A stretch of 64,000 nt of DNA from Diphasiastrum complanatum (Eukaryota; Streptophyta; Lycopodiopsida; Lycopodiales; Lycopodiaceae). Numbering within the stretch: position 1 is the first letter of the stretch; each line of letters opens with the position of its first letter. The position numbers were made by a program, and so were the translations under genes. The notes under the pieces were generated by a model, which was not told the origin of the DNA, did no database searches, and was given only the letters and a program-made list of their open reading frames with translations. Where the stretch lies: positions 41,829,187-41,893,186 of the forward strand of contig CM055104.1 in NCBI GenBank assembly GCA_029204225.1. Direction: 5' to 3'. Of this stretch, positions 10,320 to 21,280 are shown piece by piece.

Positions 10320-10828
10320 GGCACGTCATAGACAAAAACATAAAATTCCTGCAAATTCTTGTCGAGCCTCAGCTTTAATATAGTGTTAGAATATTTGTTG
10401 TGAACATTATCAGAACTGTGGCTCATATTGAAATGTTAAACAGATTGATATATATATATCTGTTTGGTAACACACTTCATTGAATTGTATAGAATTTCAG
10501 CAATTCAACCATTTAGCTGAGGTAGGCAGTGGAGCTGGACGAGGAGAGGATAAATCATGAAACATGGATAAAACAAAGTCTTGTAGGTTTATCCAAAGAC
10601 ATCACCAGTTATTTCGCAAGGCCGATTATCAATAAATTTTCGTAAATTTTCTGGTAAATATCTCCACCATCAGTTACAACCGTTACCAAACAACACTTCA
10701 AAATAGAGATTATAAACAGTATGTTTTCACTACAATTGATTGCAGTTTTCCAGTGCTTTTCACTGTACCGTTGCCTGTTGTAAGATTGAAAATTTTGCAA
10801 GAATATTCCTTGTTTTTGTGGTGGGTGG
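10320..10828. other. Downstream flank of the SAP-like gene, no further gene seen
   Basis: AT-rich, with a TATATATATA run near 10450. It may include the 3' untranslated region; no clear polyadenylation signal can be assigned. Confidence 0.35.
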
Positions 10829-11010
10829 GGGGGGGGGGGGGCGCTGGGCCCTCGGCCAGGGCCCGACCAGCAAGGAAGGCCCGAGGGCTTCGGGCCTTCC
10901 CCTACGTAATGCATTGTGCGAAGGTTTTTTTTTTTTTTTTTTTTTCCCGTTTTTTGGCGTTACGGTACGGCCATACGCGTGAACCAGTTTTTTTTTTTTT
11001 TTTTGTAAAT
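10829..11010. repeat. Homopolymer island: G-run, GC-rich hairpin and two long T-runs
   Basis: A run of about 14 G near 10828-10841 is followed by a GC-rich stretch containing the dyad AAGGCCCGAGGG..TTCGGGCCTT. T-runs of about 20 occur near 10925-10945 and 10987-11004. The T-runs could be minus-strand poly(A) tails of retroposed sequences. Confidence 0.7.
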
Positions 11011-11054
11011 TTTTTTACGTTTGTGGTGGAATGTGGATGTGGACAGCCAATGAC

Positions 11055-11200
11055 GGGAGAACGTGCATTCCATCGGAGAGAGGAGAGAGAACGTGCATTC
11101 CACCGGAGAGAGGAGAGATAAGGTGCATTCCACCGAAGAGAGGAGAGAGAAAGTGAATTCCATCAGAGAGAGGAGAGAGAATGACAGATTCCTAGGAGAG
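11055..11200 (+). repeat. 30-bp minisatellite, about 4.5 units
   Basis: The unit begins CGTGCATTCCA and ends GGAGAGAGGAGAGA. Four to five successive copies diverge slightly (CATCGG, CACCGG, CACCGA, CATCAG variants). The 30-bp period keeps a reading frame open, but there is no sign of a gene. Confidence 0.8.
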
Positions 11201-11439
11201 AGAAAATTGGATGGACATTATGCTCCTGAAGGTGGTCCCAAAATACAAAGGACACCTGAGCACAAGGCATTACGTTGAAGACAAATTTAGATCACAATCA
11301 GCAAAGGATGCACTACAATATGGGACGCAAGTTTTATTCCCTGAATGTAGCAATGCCTCGTGTCGTTAATAGAAACACTTACAAAAGGCTCTAACATATT
11401 CAACGTTCATTGAAGAAATTCAAAACTTATTGTTATGGC

Positions 11440-11685
11440 CCATAGTGTGCTCTGGTCTCAATAGCAAACTCACTCGATGAATATAAGGACTTTTAAGCTC
11501 AATATCAAAGCTGTAATCTATGGTGCCATGGATGAATATAAGGACTTTTAAGAGTTCAATATTAAAGGTGTAACCTATGGTGCCATGGAAAATAAAATGA
11601 TAACATACTAGGTAATGGTCATTGGGAGGGTCATCATCACATCATGTAATCGAGGACCCAAGCAGAGAATGGTGTTAGCCACGAG

Positions 11686-11690
<5 letters not shown>
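11440..11690 (-). repeat. GA-bordered dispersed repeat, minus-strand copy
   Basis: Reverse complement of 8418-8700. It includes TAGGTAATGGTCATTGGGAGG, split across 11610-11630, and GTGTTAGCCACGAGC ending directly at a (CT)n tract. The two copies face each other about 2.8 kb apart, flanking the SAP-like gene. Confidence 0.7.

Positions 11691-11752
<62 letters not shown>
11691..11752. repeat. (CT)n followed by (GT)n
   Basis: About 52 bp of CT, then GTGTGTGTGTG. A second short CT run is at about 11898-11915. Confidence 0.95.
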
Positions 11753-11753
<1 letters not shown>

Positions 11754-12328
11754 CTAGTCCCACAGTCATTGGGCTACTACTCAAATCCACACCAACAACA
11801 ACATTGAAAAGGCAAGCCACGCCACCGCTAATCCAAACATCCACCACGTTGTATGCGTGCATTACAACAGCTCCCATCGATGTTTCCCCTTCACATCTCT
11901 CTCTCTCTCTCTCTCCCCCAACTTCTCTTCTAGAAATTTCTAAGAGCACATGTTCTCTTTCTAAAATCAACATGTTTGCCCTTCAACCCCACTTTGACTG
12001 CCTTTCAACTGCCCATCAAAGACGTTTTAGGGCAAAAGTGGACCAATGAAAATCTCTAAACCACGTTTTCTCCACAACAACCTCTCTTGCGCGCTAGCCT
12101 CCCTCGCGCTTCTAGCGATGGATGCCGACTAATCAACCAGCGCCGACAGCAACGCTGCTGCTGGGCACCCCTGCCTCGATGATGGATGCTGCAACTCCTT
12201 GTTGCTAACTGCCGCTACTGATCCACCCCTACCTTGATGATGGATGTTGCAGCTCCTTGCTGCTGACTGCCGCTACTGATCTACCCATCGAATGTTGACT
12301 GCCACTACTTCTATCCAGCGAGTCTAGG

Positions 12329-12664
12329 TTGATCGCTAAGAATAAGAAGAACTCACTTACCTCTACTTCCGCAGCTCCAGATGCAGCAGGTGGAACAATG
12401 GTGCATGTTGCTAATGCTACCGATCCTACTACTGCACTTGTCACAGATCTCTACTCTGTCTCTCCTCAACCTAATGCATTCGCTGCTCTAACAGTCGAAA
12501 CACCTGCCCCAACTCTAGGATGGGAATATGGCTTTTGCCTACGGGAGATAACAATCATTCAGACGACTGTTGCTCAGCTTCAAGAACATGTCAAAAAGCT
12601 GCGAGAAATCCCAAAAAAATTAAAAACTTTTCAAAAAATGGCAAGAATTAGATTCAGACCATAG
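12329..12664 (+). CDS. Short ORF, possibly the start of a LINE ORF1-like or gag-like protein
   Basis: 111 codons: basic start (AKNKKNS), then Ser/Thr/Ala/Pro-rich, then a helical end (TTVAQLQEHVKKLREIPKKLK). The composition resembles the N-terminus of the ORF1 at 53047-53640 (low-complexity head, coiled coil after it), and a CT tract lies upstream in both cases. There is no sequence-level proof. The region 11.75-13.1 kb otherwise shows only GCTGCTGCT-type coding-like triplets and no clear gene. Confidence 0.25.
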   Translation: MIAKNKKNSLTSTSAAPDAAGGTMVHVANATDPTTALVTDLYSVSPQPNAFAALTVETPAPTLGWEYGFCLREITIIQTTVAQLQEHVKKLREIPKKLKTFQKMARIRFRP

Positions 12665-13149
12665 TGAAGATATTCCTTATATGTCTCAATCACTCAAACT
12701 TGTTCTGTGTGAAGATGACACAATGATTTAGTAGTATACCCAAGCTGAACCAATTTTTTAGTTGCTTGACTTTCAAATTCCTCCATGGAAAGGCCACCAG
12801 AGCCTCTATCTATGTACCAAGCCTATGAAAATTTTGATAAGAAATAGTTGACATTTCGAATTAATCTCCAAATTTTTAGTCATTTGTCTATTTGGCTGGC
12901 AGCAACCTCACCACCTTTGGCTTCCCTAGTGGCCACCATAAAGAGAAACCAGTCAAGCTGACCAACATGATGCAGCAGCCATACGCCAGCTTCCCTGACA
13001 CCACTATCGACAAATGGAAAAACAAGAATGGCATCCTCCTGGTGTTGTAAAGTTACCTTTACAAGCTTTACTTCCGGTGCCACCGGCGCCAGCAACACCC
13101 CGGCGTCGGCGCCTCTCCCGGCGCCACTGTGACCAGAATCCAGCCGACG

Positions 13150-13560
13150 TCAAGTTCCTATGGCTGAAAATCTTTGATCGGTTCTAGCGTAGAGAGCTCA
13201 GATCGATGTGCAATTACCTCACACGATCTAGGCATGATTAAAGGAAGCCTGGGGATCAATAAATTCTAGAGAGAGAAAATGACTTTCTAGAGAGAGAAAA
13301 TGTGCTTTACCAGCCTGGGTAGAGTACTTGGTATGAGGGGAGGTGACGAATCCCACCAATACTATAGGGGAGTGCGGGTTGCGACTCAGGGCGAGCTCCA
13401 ACCAAGTCTCAGCCTCCCTTGCTGGAATGTTGTCCTGGCACTCACCTTGGCATGCCAGCGTCCCGGAGACTAGGGTCGGTCACACACTTGAAATGTAACC
13501 TTCTTAGATTTATCAATAAAGTGGGATTTTCCTCAAACTGACTCTGATTACCTTCTGGGT
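13150..13560 (+). repeat. LTR-like sequence with AATAAA signal and 21-bp direct repeat
   Basis: Contains two tandem copies of TCTAGAGAGAGAAAATG (about 13264-13302). Near 13517 it has TCAATAAAGTGGGATTTTCCTC, similar in position and wording to AATAAAGTTGGGTTCCTC at about 18848 in the LTR that follows ORFx copy 3. I read both as the R-region poly(A) signal of related LTRs. Confidence 0.4.
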
Positions 13561-13629
13561 TTCAATGTTCGGTAAAAGCGCCAGTTGTAAGGCTGCTTCA
13601 AACTTTTTGATTTGGCACATAGCTGAGGG

Positions 13630-14100
13630 TCGTATCCCGGGACGCCAGCGGTATGTCGTCGGGACTGTTCAGTCCGTGGCGCCAGCGGTATGCTGTCGGG
13701 ACCATTTGGTCCGGGAACTGGTTGTCTCCATATCTGTCACGGCTTGTGGTTCTGAGTGTTCTTTGCGTGAACGTGAATGGGTTAAGCTCTTGGGGAACGG
13801 GCTCTAACCTGTCAGCTGAGTTGGATGGCTTGCTTGGGTGGAAGTTACCTATTTATGGTTGTCCAGTCTGGCATGGTGCCAGGTTGGCTTCTAGCGCTCG
13901 TGACGAAGCTTTCAGTTGGTTAAGTCTGATGTAAGTCAGTGTTTGGAATGGATGTTACTCGTTTGTAACGAAGCTTCGAGTTGGTTAAGTCTGATGTATG
14001 TCGGGTGGCTTGCTTGGAGGGAAGTCACACATCGGGACTCCCGATCTGGCATGGCGCCAGATTGGATCTCAATGTTGGTTTCTGAACTTCCAATTGGTTG
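13630..14100 (+). repeat. Degenerate tandem repeats (37 bp and about 65 bp periods)
   Basis: CGCCAGCGGTATG..GTCGGGAC occurs twice, 37 bp apart (13641 and 13679). GTTGGTTAAGTCTGATGTA occurs at about 13915 and 13980, preceded each time by ACGAAGCTT. No gene is supported; the open frames here are fortuitous. Confidence 0.55.
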
Positions 14101-14649
14101 AGTTTGATCGTTGTTGGCGAGTTGGCTGCTTGTATGTCAAGTGGGTTTGGATGGCAAGAGTTGAAGGCCGAGAAGCTAAGTCGTGGTTCCTGGCTCCCTT
14201 TGGGATGCCTGCGCTACACCTGGAGGCCATCAAGTGCAAGGAATTGGGAGCTGCGTGTGCTTATCTTACGAAGTACACTTATACACGAAAGGCACATCTA
14301 TTGAGGATCCCCCTCCAGATTTTTGTCATTCTGGGAGACATGTACAATTAGGCTGAGTTCATCTCCAGACAACTTATTACTGCCTTACAAAAGAGAGCCC
14401 CAGTTACCTCTTTGGGCTATATTTTCTTTGATTTGGCTCGAAGTCAATCCTCCATTGACTCGAAGTCAATCCTCCATTGATTTAGCTCCAAGGGATGCTG
14501 CTGCTAGCCGAGGCTATACACCATCAATAACTTTAGCTACACCTTCCCACCAGACTGTTATACTTTCGGAGTGCCGAGTCAAGAAATGACATGATCGGCC
14601 ATCACAACTTGCTGATACCACACCACCATCGAAGAATATACGAAATAAG

Positions 14650-15990
14650 ATGACCGCCTGCAGACCACCTCCAGAATACGAGATGGAGTTTGATAGCCCA
14701 CAACCATCAAAGACAATGAAGCTGACTTCTAGGAAGCAGAAGAAGACAAAGATGGCCAGCTATGAATATGTTCCCTCCAACAGTGAAGCCGATGAACATG
14801 AAGAGGAAGGTAGCCTCCAGATGAGACGTACCCGACAAACATTACTTGTTGTCTCCTCACCTCAACTCCAGCTCAGGGACACCCATCAAACACCGGTGCA
14901 ATCACCAGCAAGAAGCACCAAATCCCAATCTCCATCAGGATCCTTTCATGCTATTACCTCACCCCCTCGTGTCCAGCAGACACAGACAACAATTTCAAGA
15001 GTGGGAGAAAGAGAGCCGCCTACAACTACACACGTAGAGACAATTGTAGCTGATTTCACTCAAGATGACAAAGTAGAAGAAACAAGAGGAGCTGAACCTG
15101 ATCAAGAAATGGCACAAGATCAAGCAGCTCAAGTAATAGTCGAAGTCCAGGAAAGCCCAAAGGCTAAAGAAGGCTGAAGACCCTCCTGTTCTGAAGCAAG
15201 ACGGCTTCATCGATGTAGACACTCTTGAATACTTCGATAAAGGTGATCTTGTAGATGAGGAGGTGGAGATAGTTCCATAGTCCGTTGCACCAGTCTCACC
15301 ACTAACCCTCACTTCCACCTCCATTGCCACCACCCCCATTGTTAATACCACCTTCCTACTCTTCCAGCCTATGATAGTTTGTCTGAGAAAGCCAGGGAGA
15401 CCTTGAAGTGGCATATTGAGACCTCATACCATCTACATTGGTTGGTGCATCAACTAGCATACAACATACAGATGAGTTCAGAATGGCAAAGCAAGACCTG
15501 CAGCTAAAAGATGTGGAGTTGTTGACAATTGTCTAGTCAGTACATGCAGATGATCGAGAAGTGGTATGGAAATAAGTTCATACCTAGAATGAAGCTGTAC
15601 ATGGGTCCTATTCTGTTGGGCACAAAAACAAGGTTTACCACATTTGAAGCCATCAAAGGAAGGTAGGCTACGAGAATGCTCTTGATAAAAGAAGAGATGA
15701 AAAGGACAAGCAAGAGACTCTCAGCTATACAGGGCTATTCTGAGAAGCTACTTTGAAGTTTTACCAAGATACACGACAACGAAGCTAATAAGTTCTTGAT
15801 TTTACATATGCAAATGCTGATCTATGCCTTTCCAAGAACCATACGTCAAAGCTGAAGCAATGTAGTGGGACCTGCAATACTATAGGGGAAGATAATGTTA
15901 GCTGATGCCATGCCCCGAGGTGTCAATGCAGAACCTCTCCACTCAAAAGGGCTTCTAGCAGAGATGAAGTTGAGAGCCGAATTATTAGTT
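14650..15990 (+). pseudogene. Broken ORF of unknown family: acidic/Ser-Pro-rich head, globular tail with stops
   Basis: Open from an ATG at 14650 to about 15177 (175 codons). It starts with basic stretches (TSRKQKKTKMASYEY), then Ser/Thr/Gln/Pro-rich sequence, then an acidic tail. Beyond 15177 other frames continue with plausible protein (YDSLSEKARETLKWHIETSY, QMIEKWYGNKFIPRMKLYMG, TRFTTFEAIKGR) but with several stops and shifts to about 15990. An LTR-like sequence follows. I infer a decayed retroelement gag or accessory protein, but no zinc knuckle is present. Confidence 0.4.
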
Positions 15991-16079
15991 CTAGGCTAAA
16001 ATGTATAGTTGTGAGCTCCATGGTAATTCCCGAAAGATGGATAGCCATGTGGGAGCTACCAATTTAGACTATCTCAACT

Positions 16080-16640
16080 TAAGTTATGTTTTTTAATAAA
16101 GAGGCCTCCTATTATCAAGTAAGAGGTGGAACCCAAATCTTTAAAAATTAGGATTGACTTAGTTGTAAGAGGTGGAATCCAGAATATGATAAAATTGGAT
16201 TCACCAGCTCGTGGGTATAGATAGAGGCCTCCTCCACGAGTTTCAAATCATGTGATATTGTATTGAAATGTCGTTGCATTGAAATTTTAATATCTCTCCA
16301 TTGCATTTTCATCTATGCTCCATTTTCATGCATTAAGTTTGGATACTGATGTATGAATTTGTTTTGTTGCCGATTCTTCCTTTTCAAAGTTTGGTTTTGT
16401 GATTAAATTCAGGTAGATGTGTAGGGCCTTGTGGTAGATCATAATCATTCTGATATAATGCTGCTTGGTGTTCGACTCCCTGAGGAGTTTTTGTTACAAG
16501 TGTTGAGTGATAGTTGTAACAAGCACATTGTTTCAGTATAGGTGTTGTGTTGTTGAATCTATTGATTTCAGGAGGATTAAGTTTCGATCTCATTTCCTGT
16601 TCTTCTTAGTTTAGATTTGTAATAATCTACAATCTGTAAG
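16080..16640 (+). repeat. LTR-like sequence
   Basis: Contains AATAAAGAGGCCTCC, two AAGAGGTGGAA(C/T)CC words, GGGTATAGATAGAGGCCTCC (a weak TATA context) and a T-rich downstream region. It lies directly after the broken ORF at 14650-15990. LTR ends cannot be placed. Confidence 0.35.
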
Positions 16641-16924
16641 CATCAAAGAAAGAACCAAAACATACTATAGAACGTAGGCATGCGAAATAGATCCAGATTA
16701 AGTTGAGCATCCATTATCAGTAGGATCGAGATCAAGTCGTTGATGTACTAAGTGACAGGCGGGGTATCACCATTGCATCATCATTATACTACAAACTATA
16801 GAAGTCAAGAAGCAAAGTAGACCCTGTCGGCTGTAAGCTGACTGGAATCTGTTAGATTGTCAGTAGGAAGAGAGTTAGGAAGATTCTGAGCAAATAGAGA
16901 TAAAACAGCAAACACACTTTGCCA

Positions 16925-17115
16925 TTTTGGAAATCTTCGCCGAGCACCTTACAATCATTATCAACCTTCGCCGATCTGACAAATGGATTCAGAATGCCAA
17001 AATTAGGTTGGCATAGGTTCAGATCCTGAAAATTTTTCTTATCTACAATATCTAGTAGGCGAAGGATATTCTTAGGCGAATGTTAGTCCTTCACTAGTTC
17101 TTAAGGACCTTCGTC
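16925..17115. promoter_or_regulatory. Third cluster of GCGAAGG motifs, upstream of ORFx copy 3
   Basis: TCTTCGCCGAGC (about 16935), CCTTCGCCGATC (about 16966), GGCGAAGGATATTC (about 17057), GGCGAATG (about 17074) and CCTTCGTC (about 17110) occur in both orientations within 190 bp, just 5' of a TATA box. Confidence 0.5.
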
Positions 17116-17248
17116 AAATCAGTTCAGATCTTAACCTTCACTGAGATTTTTGAAAATTATTTTCATAGTAATAAACATGCCTGCAAATTTTTGTCCAGAA
17201 CTGAGTAGCCAAACTAGTACTTTGTCTAATGGACCCTCCAAATTCACC

Positions 17249-17256
17249 TATAAAAG
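17249..17256 (+). promoter_or_regulatory. TATA box of ORFx copy 3
   Basis: TATAAAAG followed by GGCTGAATTCGA, the same context as the TATA box of copy 1. The first ATG lies about 140 bp downstream. Confidence 0.6.
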
Positions 17257-17396
17257 GGCTGAATTCGATTTCATTTCTCACTTGTGCTAGTGAAGCTCTT
17301 GCCAAATTTTCTAGCGACCAGAACTTTTTAAAACTTCTTTCTAACCTTCTGATACACTCTTGCACTCCTATTCTCAATTTCTGACTACTCTCATCA

Positions 17397-18630
17397 TGTC
17401 TTCTACAGATATGTCTTAGTCTCCTAAGTATGTCATTCATCATGATGTTCAGACCAAGATGGACATCATGATACTTCCTAGCACAACCATGGTGGCTCAA
17501 TGGATGAACCTTGCTGAGCCTCGGCTCACCGCAATGGGAATCCACGAGCATGTGTTTTTGGAAAAAAAATTAATATGGATTTTATCACTTTTGCCTTTAG
17601 CACCTGGGCCGAGGAAAAATCTAAGTTTTATATCAATTACCAGGAGGGTATCCAGAAGGTGCGTGTCATTGAAGCCGCCCTTGAAGCCATAGGATTATCA
17701 TCTGGCACTCACTCCTCACCCAACCATAAACATGCCAAAAATGTCATTAAGCCTTTTATTGACACGACCATTGACCTATACAGGACTAATGATGGCTATC
17801 TCCTAGAGTCTATCCTAGATCCCACCATCCATGAGGCTGCGTAGCTTCTAAACAATTTCCGAATGGTTGGCAACCTCAGGAAAGAGCGCATTTCCTCACA
17901 AATCCTGTACCGCATCGTTGACTCAAACTATAAGCTTGACAAGAACACTTTGGAGCCATACAACTAGCTCAAAACGGTATTTGGTGAACTAAAGAGAGCC
18001 ATCAAGAGTAATACCAAGCAACAATTTACTGCTGGTGCTCTTTTGTCCACCATCTCCACTTTTTACCTTGTGAACAAAATCCATGGGTTTGACCCTGATT
18101 CAGTCCTATCTATCTATGAAGATGTCGAACCTGCCGAATCTTCTAGACAAGTATCTAGTCTTCGATGGGTATGCAGCGAGATCATAATTCTTGACTTGCC
18201 TTCCAAGCCACGTAGCCGCACTAGGCAACCACAGTCAGCTGCGCTACCACCCCCTTCTGCCACTCACTCTGCACTTCCTATTCCCCAGTACACTGATGCT
18301 TACCTCGCCTCCACTTCCTCACAAGGTCAGTCTGATTGCCTTCCAACCTTGGCTTTTGATCCAAATATTCTGATGGCGTCTGACACTATGCAAGATCAGC
18401 TGCCATTGGCCGGATTATACTATTGAGCTACGATGCTGGCCGGATTGTGAGAATCAAGATTCACAACTTGGGACAATGTCCAAATGGCTTTCAGACGCAA
18501 ATAGGTGCTTTCTACAACACAAAGGATTTCAACACAGAGCGCTTGGTTTTTATGGAAAAGGTTCAATACCATCTCATCAAGGTACGATGCGAGGCCAACC
18601 AGAGCCCGAAGTGAATAATGTCACGAGGTG
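17397..18630 (+). pseudogene. ORFx copy 3 (decayed)
   Basis: Begins at an ATG (17397) with an early in-frame TAG and one frameshift near the A-run at 17561-17569. Conserved blocks shared with copy 1 include VIHH near the start, AEPRLTAMGI, FSTWAEE, NYQEGIQKVR, VIKPFI, NDGYLLESILDPTIHEAA, LLNNF and RKERISSQIL. It then becomes Ser/Pro/Gln-rich (about 18200-18400). It ends just before a polypurine tract and an LTR start, so in this copy ORFx is the last gene of the element. No pol is recognisable immediately upstream. Confidence 0.6.
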
Positions 18631-18649
18631 TCATGGGACTGCCACCAAT

Positions 18650-18900
18650 TTTGGTGGGGGATATTGTTGGAGGGTTTGCAGATCTCGAGGCAATCCTAAC
18701 CCTAGTTTATAAGTGTGAGGGATTTGGCACCCTGCATGTGTAAGTTCAACCCGATGATTACATAGTTATGTGATCAGTTACAAGTTAATAAAAGGATTTT
18801 AGACCTTCTTGCGGGACTTTTAATGTCGTCAGGCCTTCAAGTTAGTGAATAAAGTTGGGTTCCTCACCACAACTGCTTTAAAATTCAAATTCAAATTGGT
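18650..18900 (+). repeat. Polypurine tract and start of a 3' LTR
   Basis: TTTTGGTGGGGGATAT (about 18649-18664) is followed by TGTTGGAGGGTTTGC, a typical PPT-TG boundary. About 180 bp further on is AATAAAGTTGGG, a likely poly(A) signal. The LTR's 3' end is not identifiable because hairpin-rich sequence follows. Confidence 0.5.
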
Positions 18901-18949
18901 TCCCTCCATTTTTTGGGATTGAGGTTAGAATTCGCTAAATAAATTTTTT

Positions 18950-19110
18950 TTTTGCAGCCTCCAAAGGTAGCACGCCGGCGTGCTCGGGAAACCGCCTGAA
19001 AAAAAAAAGGGCGGTCTCCCAAGCACGCCAGCATGCTAGGTTTGGAGGCTACAATTTTTTTTTTGTGGTCTCGCTGTGCACGTCGGTGTGCTAGGTTTGG
19101 AGGCTACAAA
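18950..19110. repeat. GC-rich foldback of about 40-bp arms plus a third partial copy
   Basis: The left arm (CCTCCAAAGGTAGCACGCC...ACCGCC) and right arm (GGCGGTCTCC...TTTGGAGG) are imperfect inverted repeats around an A-rich loop of about 12 nt. The left arm contains the perfect 16-bp palindrome AGCACGCCGGCGTGCT. A third fragment, GTGTGCTAGGTTTGGAGGCTA, follows at about 19085. T-runs of 8-10 bound the units. Confidence 0.7.
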
Positions 19111-19119
19111 TTTTTTTTT

Positions 19120-20094
19120 CTCATTTCATATAGCACATGAGATGGAACTTCAGAATTCTCTGCGAAGGTTCTTGGCCACTAGAACTGAAAATTTAGGTGT
19201 TTGTGAGGGTTCTGCTATCTTTAAGAGCTGCAAAAAAAAATTTAGTTGTTTTACTTAGCATGTTGTTGTGGGGCTATTTCCTACCCTATCCTCAACCCAA
19301 GATCCAAGCACACAAGCATCAAGGAGACGAGGTTAGATGTCACATGGAGGTTCGATCCCATGAGAGCAATAGCATAGATCAGAATCCAGCATGCATTGAT
19401 GATGCAAAATCAACACTAAGAATCATAACACTAGCATTAACCCTACAACCATTAACACTACACCACACTGATGGAGACTCACTCTTTTCTCTCTCCCTTT
19501 CTCTCTCTCAAAAAGCATAAGAATAAGCAAATTCAATAATATTCAAATCCAATAATTAGCAACCATAAAGAAAACATGAGAGATGGAGGAAAAGAGATAG
19601 AGAGCAAGGACATTCCACATCCACTTCATAAGAGGGCCAACCTGCTTGTCTTAGAAATGAAATCGAAACATGTTTTACAAACTCGAGTTTGCATCTATTT
19701 ATCCTTTGTGACATTTTTAACTATGTACCAAGCCATATTCTCAATAATAAACATTGAAGTAGTAAGTGTAAAAAAGGTAGCACACCATGTGGTATCTTTT
19801 TGTTGAATCATGGCAAAAAAGAAACTCGCAAAATGCCAAGGCCCTTGGGTAGTTGATTACTCCAGTGTACAAGGTTATTAGTTATGCCTCGTCATTCCGA
19901 ACTTGGCTGGTAATGTAATTAATGATCTTATGAGAGCCCATACCTATAATTGGACATAGGAGCACTTGCATGGGGTAAGCTCCTATGTTTTCCAGCATTT
20001 TTCACCTCTTTTCTACCCTTGGGTATAATGTTTGCGCCAAGCCTCGCATTTTAGGTCCACCTTATGTCTACCGCTTTTTACGTATTCTAATAGG
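19120..20094. other. No supported gene; one further GCGAAGGTTC motif
   Basis: CTGCGAAGGTTCTTGG at about 19159 and GTGAGGGTTCTGC at about 19201 suggest another LTR U3 scrap. A CT-rich patch lies at 19484-19510. Otherwise nothing is recognised. Confidence 0.35.
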
Positions 20095-20716
20095 ATTTTT
20101 TGGCTTGCAAGAGATACTATGTCGAAGACAAATCAAAGGGTGGATGATTGCAGGATGTGCAAGTTGCCTACAATAGAAGATACATCCACTAGAAGTGATT
20201 GCCTTAAACTTGATGATTCGCCTCTCAAGTTAGGCTGGACAACTTTCAAGAATCACATCAAAGAAGACTCTGATGTGGTTTATAAGGTTGAGATAATACC
20301 CTACGCAGAATTTGATGTCCTTGATGTAGAAATGTTAAAGTCTGAAAGCCCGATCACCCTACTTTAACTAAAAAAAAGGAGGGTCACTTGTTTATGTTAC
20401 ACAAATCAACCTAAAGCATGGAAGGAACATTGCGGCTCCTATCTTTTCTTCTACCTTCAAATAGAATGTCATCAAGCAAGGGTCAAGAATGAAAATCAGG
20501 GAGCTCCTAGATACTGTGGAGCCCATAGCAATGTCGGAATATCATAAGACATATCTTATGAAGGTTCTAACAAATCTTTCAAAAGTGGAAAAGCTATCAT
20601 CTGCATTTCAGAGGATTCCATTGATCTTCAAGTTGCAATTGTTTTTCTTGGAACATGTGATTCAAACTGCGACCTCTGAATTTAGTGCCTCTTCTTCGGG
20701 GTACATTGTGAATTGA
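20032..20716 (+). pseudogene. Broken ORF in the left arm of the inverted repeat
   Basis: Two open stretches, 20032-20367 and 20489-20716, are separated by about 120 bp with stops and a shift. The first has a CxxC-like element (RMCKLP) and acidic segments; the second is helical (HKTYLMKVLTNLSKVEKLSS). Part of the second is also present, decayed, in the right arm. It may derive from a transposon protein or a captured host exon; no family is recognised. Confidence 0.3.
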
Positions 20717-21280
20717 TCCTCCCATCGTAAAATAGGTTACTTTGAGTAGAGTAGGGAGTTAGGACATTATATTGTTGTATTCTAGATTCAATTGCTACAT
20801 CACACTATACTAGATGCATCATCCCAAAAAAAAAATACAGGGTTTTAATTTTGCGTCTGAACACAAAACTCAACTCCAAGTGACAAAGGAGTTTTTAGTT
20901 TCAGGGCCCCCAATTCCAATATTATGACTAAAGTTTTAAAATAAGGAATATGCGATATGAGATTTTGAAATGTGTATTTTCATTCCATTGTTTCCTGAGT
21001 TTCACGAGAAAGCATGTTTTGTTTCCTAATTGTTGCCATTATAGAGCGTTTGAAGTTTTGTTTCTTAAAAGTGGCTCTACATTGAGTGATGTGCCTCTTA
21101 TTGCTAAGAAGTGATTGTGCTTTTATATGTAAATGTTTCATTGAGGTATATAGATATTGGACATCCCCTAGCACAATAATTTTCCCTTTTATGTAATGTT
21201 CAAATTTTCAGAGGTCTAATTGCCAAACATAGTCAGCGTTACAGAGTCATAGGAAGCATTAGCTATCATGCAAGTGTTGG
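20095..21280 (+). repeat. Left arm of a large inverted repeat
   Basis: Matches the reverse complement of 22170-23090 over most of its length, with roughly 350 extra bases near 20130-20480. Matching blocks include GATACTATGTCGAAGA, GGAACATGTGATTCAAACT, TCTAGATTCAATTGCTACATC and ATTAGCTAT..GCAAGTGT. It carries remnants of an ORF (20032-20367 and 20489-20716, for example WLARDTMSKTNQRVDDCRMC) of unknown family. Confidence 0.7.

Noticed and set aside
10753-11278. Overlapping ORFs through the G-run, T-runs and minisatellite
   Set aside because: Composition is dictated by homopolymers and the 30-bp repeat.
11615-12049. 144-codon plus-strand ORF
   Set aside because: A third of it is CT repeat and the start overlaps the dispersed repeat's reverse copy; no motif.
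16080-16640. Endogenous pararetrovirus promoter region
   Set aside because: Only a weak TATA-like context and no coat, movement or RT motif nearby; an LTR-like call is enough.
19349-19362. GGTTCGATCCC, B-box-like word
   Set aside because: No A box or cloverleaf around it; it could come from a SINE, but no such body is visible.
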